Shown: positions 43,878 through 52,429 of the stretch, one piece after another | How the letters are laid out: every line of letters starts with the position of its first letter | How positions within the stretch are numbered: the stretch's first letter is position 1 | Origin: Phormidesmis sp963789215 | Lineage (GTDB): Bacteria > Cyanobacteriota > Cyanobacteriia > Phormidesmidales > Phormidesmidaceae | Assembly (NCBI GenBank): GCA_963789215.1 | Contig: CAWBJY010000013.1 | Location: forward strand, 1 to 64,000 | Length of the DNA stretch: 64,000 bases | Direction: 5' to 3' | Translations under genes and position numbers: made by a program | Notes under the pieces: model-generated | What the model was told of the DNA's origin: nothing | Databases searched by the model: none | Seen by the model: the letters and a program-made list of their open reading frames with translations, nothing else

Positions 43878-44501
43878 CTAATTTGGATAAGCGGCTAAAA
43901 GCGTCTTAGTCGCCTGAATTCTAGACGTTTCTCCGACAATAATGCAGTTAGACAACAGATCGAGGTCTATTACCGATAGCGCGGGAATTGAACTACGACT
44001 AACCTGCTTATAGCCATCTGCTTGCAAGTGATAGGCCCTCAGAACGCCATCCTCCCAAATCCAGACTTCATCCACGGCCAGTGCCTGATAACGCTTCAGC
44101 TTGCCAACGTCACCGCTAGTAAAGTTCACTTCCACTGACAGCTTAAGTCCTTCAATCTCATACGACTCATCCGCCTCAACAGAAGCAACTTCTGTTTTCT
44201 CTTGAGTCATCGAGCCAGTCGGCTCAAACTCTGTCTCTCTATGAAATAAAAACGCTTCAATTAGGAAGCCGATAACGCTTTTAAACAGCTCATGAGCCTT
44301 ACCCGGCATAAGAATTTCTACCGTTCCACCAAAGTAAAATAGCCTCACACCGTGGCTATTTTCAAAGCCCTCCTGCAAATGCTTAAACTGCTCCCAGGTT
44401 TTGTCACGATGAATAGTCAGGACATCGCCCCGCACCGTCTTAACCTGAGTAGACGACTTAGCTGTTGTTTTTGAAGTTGCTATCACAACGCTCTCTCCCA
44501 A
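43878..44501 (-). CDS. Uma2 family protein (putative restriction-like endonuclease)
   Basis: This 207-residue protein has the Uma2/DUF820 pattern abundant in cyanobacteria. YFGGTVEILMPGKAHELFKSVIGFLI carries the conserved Pro and His-Glu, and DESYEIEGLKLSVEVNFTSGDVGKLKRYQALAVDEVWIWEDGVLRAY carries the acidic and lysine residues of the PD-(D/E)XK-like fold. The N-terminus has a Lys/Thr-rich extension. Function and targets of the family are unknown; it is often present in many copies per genome. It sits between crtL and the helicase with no toxin partner evident. Confidence 0.85.
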   Translation of the reverse strand: MGESVVIATSKTTAKSSTQVKTVRGDVLTIHRDKTWEQFKHLQEGFENSHGVRLFYFGGTVEILMPGKAHELFKSVIGFLIEAFLFHRETEFEPTGSMTQEKTEVASVEADESYEIEGLKLSVEVNFTSGDVGKLKRYQALAVDEVWIWEDGVLRAYHLQADGYKQVSRSSIPALSVIDLDLLSNCIIVGETSRIQATKTLLAAYPN

Positions 44502-44557
44502 AAGCTTGTTTAAGCGCTGACTATCGGTTCAAAACGCAGCTCTATCATAGCATCAGG

Positions 44558-47023
44558 CTACTTGTCCCACTGTTGCTTGAGTCGAGCAATGCGATCGCGC
44601 AGGCTCTCATTCGTCAGCCGCGAACTCAGCCGCTCCACCAACAGCGGAAATCCCAAAGGCGAAGGCCGTCGAATATCTTGCCAAACCAGCTCCAAATCCC
44701 GCATTCGCTTTAGCGCCGCCGACAGCCTCGGAGCCTCCATCTGCGAGTCAATCACCTCCCGCTCTGCCTGCACCAACAGCAAATTCTCCGGCTCGTACTT
44801 CGCAAACACCTCGTAGATTAAAGAAGCGCTAATCTGCACCTGGCTCGCCGTCTTTTTAGAACTCGGATAGCCCTTAAACACCAGCCCCGCCACCTGCGCA
44901 ATCCCTCTAAACCGCCGCTGCGTCAGCTCCGAAATATTCAAACTCTCCTTTATTTCCTCGTACAAATTTCGCGTTGCAAAAAAGCCCTCATCAAACAGCT
45001 TCGCAAACGGATAATCCTTCGGCGCTAAAATCTCAAACCCATAGTCATTCACCGACACCGTAAACGTCGCCTTCGCCAACTGCGAAAACCGATACGCCCA
45101 CAAAAAGCCTAGCCCCTCATGCACGTTGCGCCCCTCAAACGGATACACATACAGATGCTGTCCCTCCCTCGTCCGGCAGCACTCAATCAAAAACTGATCC
45201 GCCCCCGGCAAATGCGAAATCCGATCCTGCGTCGCGAGTATCGGCATAATGCAGGCCACCTCAGCGCTCACATTCCCCTCCTTTACCTGCGTAATTTCCT
45301 CTCTTATATACCGGCTCAAACAGTCCGAAATTGCCAAATAGCCTCCGCTCCACACCGGCACCACATTCGACTTCTTCTTCGCGTTCTTCACATACAGCGT
45401 CATATCCTTCATCTGAAAATACTCCAGCTGCCGCCCCGCAAAAAAGAACACATCTCCCTTCTTCAACCGAGACACAAAATTCTCTTCCACCGTTCCAATC
45501 CGGCTCCCTTTCGCATAGGCAATCTTAATCTGTTGATTCCCCGTAATTGTGCCGATGCTCAGCTTATGCATCCGCGAAATCTGCGGCGTAGAAACAACAT
45601 ACTTACCCGCCTCTAAAACCAGCTTCTGATAGCGCGGATACGCCTTCAAACACTTTCCGCCATTCTGCAAAAAGTCCAAAATCCAATCAAACTCAGCCGC
45701 CGTCAGCTCTCGATAAGAGAACGTCTTACGCACCGCCGCGAAAGTCTCCTCTGCCGAGAATCCGTCCCCACAGGCCAGCGTCACCAAGTGCTGAATCAAC
45801 ACATCGTAAGGCTTATCCAGCGTATGCCGAGACTCTATTTGCCCCGCCGCCAGCCCCCGCCGGAAAGCAGAAATCTCCAACAGTTCCAACGCGTTTGTTG
45901 GCAAAAAGAAAACATCCGAAGTTCCTCCTGGCAAATGTGCCGAGCGCCCCGCCCGCTGCAACAGTCGCGCCAAATTCTTCGCGCTGCCAATTTGCACCAC
46001 CCGCTCCACCGGCTGAAAGTCCACGCCCAAATCTAAAGAAGACGTACAGACCACCCACTTCACCTCGCCCGACTTCAGCCCCGCCTCAATCGCCATCCGC
46101 GTATCAAAATCAATCGAGCCGTGGTGCAGCGCAATCTGTTTTTCATGGTCAGGCATGGAGAAGTTTAGCGCCTGAAACCACCGCTCAGCCTGCGACCTGG
46201 TATTCACAAAAATCAGCGTAGACTTCTCAATATCCAGCGCCGCCACCAGCGACTCAAACATTCGCAAACCCAAATGCCCCGCCCAGGGAAACGAATCCAC
46301 CTCCTCCGGCAAAATGCTCGTAATCACCGTATCCCGCTGAATATTCGACTGAACAACAACCGGTTTACTCGCTATTCCAGTAGCTGCCTCAGCCGCCTCC
46401 TGCAAATTCCCCAGCGTTGCCGAAATTGCCCAGGTCTGCATGCTCGGATTCAGCTCTCGCAGCCGAGACATGCACAGCTCCGCCTGCGTCCCCCGCTTAG
46501 ACGCCATCAGCTCATGCCACTCATCCAAAATCACGCAGCGCAAGCGCCCAAACCGCTGCGCCGAATTCTTATAGCTCAGCAGCACCGCTAGCGACTCCGG
46601 CGTCGTAATCAGCACCTCCGGCATCTTCTTAATTTGCCGACTCTTCACCGAAGACTTGGTATCTCCCGTCCGCGACTCCACCCGAATCGGCCAGCCCATT
46701 TCCTCAATCGGTCGCCGAATTGAGCTTTCAATATCCCGAGACAGCGCCCGCAAAGGCGTAATGTACAGCAGCCTCAGCCCGTTTAGCGGTTTCCCCGTCT
46801 CCTCGCTCTCCGCCAGCATCTGCGCCAGCGGCCCCATCACCGCTGCGTAGGTTTTCCCCGAACCTGTCGGCACCTGAATAAGCCCGCTCTTTCCCGCTAG
46901 GTAAGCATCCCAAGTCTCTTTCTGGAAGGCGATTGGCTCCCAGCCCTGCTTAGAAAACCAGTCGCGTATAGGCGTAAGTATCGGCACAAAAGAATCGGCA
47001 CAAAAGAATTGCGTAATTGTCAT
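44558..47023 (-). CDS. Ligase-associated DNA-damage-response DEXH helicase (Lhr-like)
   Basis: This about 821-residue superfamily 2 helicase is of the Lhr-like group linked to DNA-repair ligase clusters. Motif I is QVPTGSGKTYAAVMG, motif II is VILDEWHELMASKRGTQ (DEWH), motif III is AISATLGN, and motif VI is QRAGRSAHLPGGTSDVF. A long C-terminal domain follows, as in Lhr proteins. The ATG at 47023 is preferred to an in-frame TTG at 47047. It would unwind or remodel nucleic acid in the cytoplasm. pdeM, its usual companion, lies downstream beyond crtL and the Uma2 gene. Confidence 0.87.
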   Translation of the reverse strand: MTITQFFCADSFVPILTPIRDWFSKQGWEPIAFQKETWDAYLAGKSGLIQVPTGSGKTYAAVMGPLAQMLAESEETGKPLNGLRLLYITPLRALSRDIESSIRRPIEEMGWPIRVESRTGDTKSSVKSRQIKKMPEVLITTPESLAVLLSYKNSAQRFGRLRCVILDEWHELMASKRGTQAELCMSRLRELNPSMQTWAISATLGNLQEAAEAATGIASKPVVVQSNIQRDTVITSILPEEVDSFPWAGHLGLRMFESLVAALDIEKSTLIFVNTRSQAERWFQALNFSMPDHEKQIALHHGSIDFDTRMAIEAGLKSGEVKWVVCTSSLDLGVDFQPVERVVQIGSAKNLARLLQRAGRSAHLPGGTSDVFFLPTNALELLEISAFRRGLAAGQIESRHTLDKPYDVLIQHLVTLACGDGFSAEETFAAVRKTFSYRELTAAEFDWILDFLQNGGKCLKAYPRYQKLVLEAGKYVVSTPQISRMHKLSIGTITGNQQIKIAYAKGSRIGTVEENFVSRLKKGDVFFFAGRQLEYFQMKDMTLYVKNAKKKSNVVPVWSGGYLAISDCLSRYIREEITQVKEGNVSAEVACIMPILATQDRISHLPGADQFLIECCRTREGQHLYVYPFEGRNVHEGLGFLWAYRFSQLAKATFTVSVNDYGFEILAPKDYPFAKLFDEGFFATRNLYEEIKESLNISELTQRRFRGIAQVAGLVFKGYPSSKKTASQVQISASLIYEVFAKYEPENLLLVQAEREVIDSQMEAPRLSAALKRMRDLELVWQDIRRPSPLGFPLLVERLSSRLTNESLRDRIARLKQQWDK

Positions 47024-47162
47024 CCATAGCCTAGCGGAAATCCGCAATCAGTTTACGTATAACCAGCTAACATCCGCACATGCCGATCTAGCTTTAAAGT
47101 GAACTTGCTAGCTTGCAAAACCGCGAACGGTTCGACACTGCCATTACTTCACAACAAAAGAT

Positions 47163-47639
47163 ATGAAAAAGAACGCTGCATTACTCACCTTCACGCTTCT
47201 AACCCTCTCTCTTCCTGTTGAAAAAGCATTCGCAGACGAGGTATGGACAACCGAAGAATATGATGTTGTCTATGAAGAAGACCGCAACAGAACGGCCGTC
47301 TGGAGCTACGGCGACAACGGCGGCACCATATTTATTGATGGGCTAGCAGGCGTTTACGAAGGGAGAGAATCATATAGCGGCTATTGGGTGCAAGACTCTT
47401 CTTCCTTGCGCTGCGACACCTATCGAGAAGGCGCAAACGGCGAACCCACGTATCACTGGGGAGGATTTGAAGTTGAGTTCCTTGATGCAGACTTTCCTTC
47501 CCGCTGGCAGGCTCAAGTTAGTCTGTGCGATCGCAGAGCCTCTTCAGGAGAGAATCGCCCGCCTGTCATTCTGCTCAACGGCACGCCTGTCGTTGGCTCG
47601 CCCGTACAACCAACTCAGCCAGTCAGAGGACTTTACTAG
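47163..47639 (+). CDS. Secreted protein of unknown function
   Basis: The 158-residue product has a signal peptide (MKKNAALLTFTLLTLSLPVEKAFA). The mature part is rich in Trp, Tyr, Gly and acidic residues: EEYDVVYEEDRNRTAVWSYGDNGGTIFIDGLAGV, then ESYSGYWVQDSSSLRC and HWGGFEVEFLDADFP. Two cysteines (SLRCDTY and SLCDRR) could form a disulfide. The start ATG is supported by the signal sequence. I do not recognise a family; a small periplasmic or outer-surface beta-rich protein is a guess. Confidence 0.7.
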   Translation: MKKNAALLTFTLLTLSLPVEKAFADEVWTTEEYDVVYEEDRNRTAVWSYGDNGGTIFIDGLAGVYEGRESYSGYWVQDSSSLRCDTYREGANGEPTYHWGGFEVEFLDADFPSRWQAQVSLCDRRASSGENRPPVILLNGTPVVGSPVQPTQPVRGLY

Positions 47640-47785
47640 CCTCATAGCATCGCTCACATCGAGCAATATCTGAAAAATTTGACCAATTAGCTAATTTAGC
47701 AACCCTGAAACATCAAAATCGATCTACGGTATTGTATTACCCACTCATTCCCCGTTGAGCAGGCAATAGGTTCCTGCGATCGCCC

Positions 47786-48952
47786 ATGAAGCTCGCCTCC
47801 CGCATTCGTCAAGTCTCCCCGTCTATGACCCTAGCCATCGCCGCAAAGGCTAAAGCCATGAAAAAGGACGGGCTAGACGTATGCGGATTCAGCACCGGCG
47901 AACCAGATTTTGATACTCCCAAGCATATCTGCGAAGCCGCTAAAGCCGCCATCGATCAGGGCAAAACACGCTATGGCCCAGCCGCTGGCGAGCCCGCTCT
48001 AAGAGAGCACATTGCCCGCAAGCTTCAGCAAGAAAATGGCCTGCTCTACGGCTCCGAAAACGTCATGGTCACCAACGGCGGCAAGCACTCGCTGTACAAC
48101 CTGATGGAGACGTTTATCGAAGCGGGTGATGAAGTCATCATTCCCGCGCCTTACTGGGTGAGCTATCCAGAAATGGTCAAGCTAGCCGGGGGAACGCCCG
48201 TTATTGTCCCAGCCACCGCGCAGACAGACTACAAAATTACGCCCGAGCAGCTAAAAGCAGCCATTACGCCCAAAACTAAGCTGCTGGTGCTCAACTCACC
48301 GTCTAATCCGACGGGAATGGTCTACACCCGAGCAGAGCTTCAGGCCCTCGCCGACGTTATTGTCGAAGCAGATATCTGGGTTGTTTCAGACGAAATCTAC
48401 GAAAAGATTCTCTACGACGGCGCAGAACACGTCAGCATCGGCTCGCTCAACCCCGAGATCTTTAAGCGCACCATCATCAGCAACGGATTTGCTAAGGGCT
48501 ACGCCATGACCGGCTGGCGGCTCGGCTACTTAGCTGGGCCAGTGGAAATCATTCAAGGTGCCAGCACGCTACAGAGCCACGCAACTTCGAACGTCTGCAC
48601 CTTTGCCCAATATGGCGCGATCGCAGCTCTCTCCGGCCCCTCAGACGAATTTGGCATCATGCTCTCCGCCTTTACCAAGCGCCGCAAAGCCATCATGAGC
48701 ATGGTTGACGACATCGACGGCCTGAGCTACGTAGAGCCTAAAGGCGCGTTCTATCTATTTATAGACATCAACCAGCTAGGGCTCGGCTCCATTGAATTTT
48801 GCGATCGCCTCCTCACCGAAAAGCACGTCGCCATCATCCCCGGCGCAGCCTTCGGCGCAGAAGGCACTATCCGCATCTCCTACGCCACCGACATGGACAC
48901 CATCGAGCGCGGCATGGAAAGGCTCAGTGGCTTTGTAAAAGCGCAGTCATAA
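47786..48952 (+). CDS. aspC: Pyridoxal-phosphate aspartate aminotransferase
   Basis: This 388-residue class I/II aminotransferase interconverts aspartate and 2-oxoglutarate with oxaloacetate and glutamate. The PLP-lysine motif is SNGFAKGYAMTGWRLGYL at about residue 235, preceded by LVLNSPSNPTGMVYT and VVSDEIYEKILYDG. The N-terminal GFSTGEPDFDTPKHI is the usual substrate-arm sequence. It is cytoplasmic. A HIP1 site lies just before the start. It is followed convergently by bicA with a 6-base gap between stops. Confidence 0.95.
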   Translation: MKLASRIRQVSPSMTLAIAAKAKAMKKDGLDVCGFSTGEPDFDTPKHICEAAKAAIDQGKTRYGPAAGEPALREHIARKLQQENGLLYGSENVMVTNGGKHSLYNLMETFIEAGDEVIIPAPYWVSYPEMVKLAGGTPVIVPATAQTDYKITPEQLKAAITPKTKLLVLNSPSNPTGMVYTRAELQALADVIVEADIWVVSDEIYEKILYDGAEHVSIGSLNPEIFKRTIISNGFAKGYAMTGWRLGYLAGPVEIIQGASTLQSHATSNVCTFAQYGAIAALSGPSDEFGIMLSAFTKRRKAIMSMVDDIDGLSYVEPKGAFYLFIDINQLGLGSIEFCDRLLTEKHVAIIPGAAFGAEGTIRISYATDMDTIERGMERLSGFVKAQS

Positions 48953-48958
48953 AGCCCT

Positions 48959-50677
48959 CTAAATTGGCTGCGGCTCCACCGTCGAGCCGACATTGATAGC
49001 CTCGTCTTCAACCTTAATCGTCGCCAACGCCTGCCGCAGCGCGTCCGTTCGATCCTCCAAAAAGTGCTCAGCCGGAACCACCTTCAGCAAGCCCAGCTTA
49101 GCCAGTCGCTTATACGTCTGCCCCGTCGCGCCCACGACAAACACTTCCCGGCCACCGTCTACAGCGCTCTGAATCGCATTCTCAATCGACAGCGAAGTGG
49201 TCACGCCTAGGTGCGGTACTTCACTAAGATCTAGCACCATCGCCTGGCAATTTTGCACCGCCTTATGCTGACGCGCGATCGCCTTAGCCACCCCAAAAAT
49301 CATCGGCCCACTTAGGCTAAATAAGAGAATGTGGTCGCGCCCTTGATGCAACAGCGCCTTCTCCTCCGCCGTCAGCTTAATCACATCATCACTATCTGTA
49401 ATCGCCGTCACGCCCTTATCAGAGCGCAGCTGGCTTAGCTTATCAATCGTCAGCATGTTCGCCACAAACACGCCCACGCCAACCGCTACCACCAAATCCA
49501 CAAACACCGTCAGAAAAATCACGCCATACATAATCGCCGCAGACTTCCGCGAAATATAGTGCGCCCGCCTCAAGAAGCCCCAGTCAATAATGTCAATGCC
49601 CACCTTGATGATAATTCCGGCCAGCACAGCCAGCGGAATATGCTTCGTCAGCCCGCTGGCTCCTAACACGACTACCAGCAAAATTACCGCTCTCGACAAA
49701 CCCGAAAGCGCCGTCCGCCCGCCTGCTTGAATGTTCACCACCGTTCCCATCGTGGCACCCGCACCGGGCAGACCACCTAGCAACCCAGACATAATATTGC
49801 CAATACCCTGGCCCACCAGCTCCTTATTAGAATCATGCTCAGTTCGCGTCAAACTATCTGCAACCACTGAGGTCAGCAGCGCATCAATGCTGCCCAGCAT
49901 CCCTAGCACAACGCCGTCAATCAGCATATTGCGCGCCAAAGAACCCTCGAACACAGGAAAGTTCAGGCTAGGAACAGAAAAAGGAATATCGCCAATCGGC
50001 TTTAGATCGGTGCCAGCTAGCAGCGTTAGCGCCAGCACCGTTCCCACAATCATCGCCACCAGCTGCGGCGGCGCGAATTTTCTCAAGCCCTTCGGAAAAA
50101 ACAAAATCATCAGCACCGTCAGCGTTGCTAAAAATGCCGCCGCCGGGTCGGCGTTAGTCACCAACTCCGGCAAATTCTGCAGCGTCCCCAAAACCCCGCC
50201 CGCCGGAGCCGCCTGACCTAGCGCTGGCCCAATCTGCAAAATAATTAAGATAATGCCGATGCCCGACATAAAGCCCGACACCACGTTATAGGGCATCAGC
50301 GTTACGTACTTGCCCATCTTCAGCAAGCCAATAACAATTTGAAAAATGCCCGCCAGCATCACCACCGTAAAGACAAACGGCATCGCCTGCGCCTTGTCCC
50401 CATCAAAACTCGCAACCATCGCGGTAATTACACCCGTGATCACCACCGTCATCGGGCCAGTCGGTTCTGAAATCAGCGTCGGCGTACCGCCAAACAGCGC
50501 TGCAAAAAAGCCAACTAAAATCGCTCCATACAGCCCGGCCTCAGGGCCCGCGCCCGAAGCGACCCCAAAGGCCAGCGCCATCGGCAGCGCAATTACAGCC
50601 GCCGTCAGTCCCCCAAATAGATCACCCCGCACATTGTTGAAGTTAATTCGATTCGTAAATTTATAAAGTCTTTGCAT
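48959..50677 (-). CDS. bicA: BicA-type sodium-dependent bicarbonate transporter (SulP family)
   Basis: This 572-residue SulP transporter matches my recall of cyanobacterial BicA very closely: FNNVRGDLFGGLTAAVIALP, GGTPTLISEPTGPMTVV, TRTEHDSNKELVGQGIGNI and VVNIQAGGRTALSGLSRA. About ten to twelve membrane helices are followed by a C-terminal STAS domain (LLHQGRDHILLFSLSGPMIFGVAKAIARQ). BicA imports bicarbonate for the CO2-concentrating mechanism, coupled to Na+. The start ATG at 50677 has a leader of about 270 bases before the divergent glycosylase gene. Other SulP proteins (sulfate transporters) are the alternative. Confidence 0.93.
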   Translation of the reverse strand: MQRLYKFTNRINFNNVRGDLFGGLTAAVIALPMALAFGVASGAGPEAGLYGAILVGFFAALFGGTPTLISEPTGPMTVVITGVITAMVASFDGDKAQAMPFVFTVVMLAGIFQIVIGLLKMGKYVTLMPYNVVSGFMSGIGIILIILQIGPALGQAAPAGGVLGTLQNLPELVTNADPAAAFLATLTVLMILFFPKGLRKFAPPQLVAMIVGTVLALTLLAGTDLKPIGDIPFSVPSLNFPVFEGSLARNMLIDGVVLGMLGSIDALLTSVVADSLTRTEHDSNKELVGQGIGNIMSGLLGGLPGAGATMGTVVNIQAGGRTALSGLSRAVILLVVVLGASGLTKHIPLAVLAGIIIKVGIDIIDWGFLRRAHYISRKSAAIMYGVIFLTVFVDLVVAVGVGVFVANMLTIDKLSQLRSDKGVTAITDSDDVIKLTAEEKALLHQGRDHILLFSLSGPMIFGVAKAIARQHKAVQNCQAMVLDLSEVPHLGVTTSLSIENAIQSAVDGGREVFVVGATGQTYKRLAKLGLLKVVPAEHFLEDRTDALRQALATIKVEDEAINVGSTVEPQPI

Positions 50678-50945
50678 AGCGTAGAGCAGCTTTCATTGCG
50701 TCAGCGTGACCCTCCAACGGAGAGTCATTACTCTTAGTGTCCCACGTCGAATTAGCGTTTATTAATAACCGTAACTACAGTTTGCTATTCAACACCCTCA
50801 CAAAGACTGAAAACGCTACAGCCGTAAGGCAGAGCATTCTAATGGCTCTCTAGGCGGATAAGCATTGCAGAAGGAGGACCGTAGAATAGTCGTAGAATAA
50901 AAAAGCAGCTCAAAAAAACACTAGCCCTTAACGCATACGCTTTTA

Positions 50946-51602
50946 GTGACAACGCCCTCTCATCTACCCGCAGACTGGTTCAATCGATCTTCACAAAAAG
51001 TAGCCGTAGAGCTACTAGGCTGTACATTCGTCAGGCAAGTACCGACCGACACCGGCCTCGAGACTATACGTGGGCAAATCGTAGAAACTGAAGCCTATGA
51101 GGCGGGCGATCCGGCTATGTATGCCTACCAGCGTAAAACACCTCACAACGAAGTCGTCTTTGGGCCAGCCGGTATCGTCTATATCTACCGCATCTACCGG
51201 CAGTACCACTGTTTCAACATCGTCACAGACCGCGATGGGCTAGCGAGTACTATCTTGATCAGAGCCATCGACCTAGAAAAATGGCCTAGCTACGTGCCTC
51301 CCAAAAAAGAAAAGCTAGAAAGACTAGGCGCTGGCCCTGGCAAGTTTTGCATTGCCTATCAACTCGACGAATCGCTCAAAGGCATGCCCGTCCATCCAGA
51401 CTCAGGGATATGGGTAGAACCTCGTTCGCCAGAAGTCGATCGGCAAATCACAGCCGATTCCGCTGCTATCAGGCAGACCACTCGCATCGGTCTCTCCAAG
51501 GGCACAGACATTCCCTGGCGATGGTATCTAGAGAATTCGTCATCGGTTTCAAAGAAAATTGCCAAAGTCAAACAGCAAACCCTTGACCTAGATATTGACT
51601 AA
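50946..51602 (+). CDS. DNA-3-methyladenine glycosylase (AAG/MPG family)
   Basis: This 218-residue monofunctional glycosylase removes alkylated purines in base-excision repair. Family motifs are HLPADWFNRSSQKVAVELLGCTFVR, QIVETEAYEAGDPAMYAY (the catalytic Glu), KTPHNEVVFGPAGIVYIYRIYRQYHCFNIV and GAGPGKFCIAYQL. The start is GTG at 50946. It is divergent from bicA. No signal peptide. Confidence 0.93.
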   Translation: MTTPSHLPADWFNRSSQKVAVELLGCTFVRQVPTDTGLETIRGQIVETEAYEAGDPAMYAYQRKTPHNEVVFGPAGIVYIYRIYRQYHCFNIVTDRDGLASTILIRAIDLEKWPSYVPPKKEKLERLGAGPGKFCIAYQLDESLKGMPVHPDSGIWVEPRSPEVDRQITADSAAIRQTTRIGLSKGTDIPWRWYLENSSSVSKKIAKVKQQTLDLDID

Positions 51603-51654
51603 GCACAGAAAAAAAAGTCAGTGCAGATAAAAAAAGTCAGTGCAGACAAAAAAA

Positions 51655-51681
51655 GAGCCTTTCTCAGTTAGAGAAAGGCCC
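51655..51681 (-). terminator. Rho-independent terminator for the small membrane protein gene
   Basis: Read on the minus strand, GCCTTTCTC and GAGAAAGGC form a 9-bp stem with a 5-base loop (51657-51679), followed by TCTTTTTTTG. It lies about 70 bases after the stop of the gene at 51752-51967 and on the other side serves the end of the glycosylase gene. Confidence 0.75.
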
Positions 51682-51751
51682 CGCTTCTTCGTACGCAAAT
51701 CGCAGTACATCAATCAAATCTAAATCAGCAGTGAAAGCGCAGTTTCTGGCA

Positions 51752-51967
51752 CTAAAACTCAGTGCCGAACCCAGCCCACAAAGTCCCTTCGTGCGGCACA
51801 ATCACCTCGACGTTAGCATCTGCCGTAGGCACAGGCGTTGTCTCGGCCAAAACTGCTCGAACCACGGTGTAGCCTAAAACGAACATCACGCTCGCAACAA
51901 AAAGACTGGCGATCGCATTGCCCGCAGCAGACTGTTCACCAGTCCGATTAGAAGCGTTGTAGTTCAT
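51752..51967 (-). CDS. Small single-pass membrane protein
   Basis: The 71-residue product has one strong hydrophobic helix (AIASLFVASVMFVLGYTVVRAVL, about residues 18-40) after a short polar N-terminus and a C-terminal polar tail ending EGTLWAGFGTEF. An AAGG ribosome site is about 10 bases before the ATG, and a good terminator follows, so it looks expressed. It lacks the ExNGR motif of high-light-inducible proteins, and I do not recognise it. A second small gene lies 170 bases upstream. Confidence 0.65.
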   Translation of the reverse strand: MNYNASNRTGEQSAAGNAIASLFVASVMFVLGYTVVRAVLAETTPVPTADANVEVIVPHEGTLWAGFGTEF

Positions 51968-52136
51968 AATTCGGTAACCTTATTAGTAACGTTGTTTCTA
52001 AATCTTCTCAGATTATTCTGTAACAACGTATACCGTTTATATTTACTTAAGGTTTCTCTCATAGAACGTTGTGAGACGTAACATTACGAGACGCAACATT
52101 AGGTAATCTAAAACCGGCGACCTTAATAAGTCGCAG

Positions 52137-52289
52137 CTAGTTGCGCAGAGTCCCGCTAGATTCTAAAGGCTGTAAGAGCTGTTCGCCTAGCGACATAGGC
52201 AAATCCATTGAGTGGGCGACTACGCCTTGGCTAATACCAGCAATCAAACCAAGCGCAGCAGGAAGAACGAAAGCAGCTAATCGGTTCAT
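52137..52289 (-). CDS. 50-residue small secreted or membrane protein
   Basis: This short frame reads MNRLAAFVLPAALGLIAGIS then QGVVAHSMDLPMSLGEQLLQ and ends before TAG at 52137. The first 25 residues form a hydrophobic segment after Arg, like a signal peptide or membrane anchor. No strong ribosome site is evident. Coding is supported only by composition and the clean signal-like N-terminus; I recall similar small cyanobacterial proteins but cannot name one. Confidence 0.5.
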   Translation of the reverse strand: MNRLAAFVLPAALGLIAGISQGVVAHSMDLPMSLGEQLLQPLESSGTLRN

Positions 52290-52429
52290 GGAAACATCTA
52301 TCTAGCGACATATATAACGTTCCCAGCATATCGGAAGGCTATTTGTAGTCAGATTTACGGTTTGACATGAAAAGATAAAATTTGATGTAAATATCGCATA
52401 AGTTACGTCCTGATATAGCAACGCGCACC

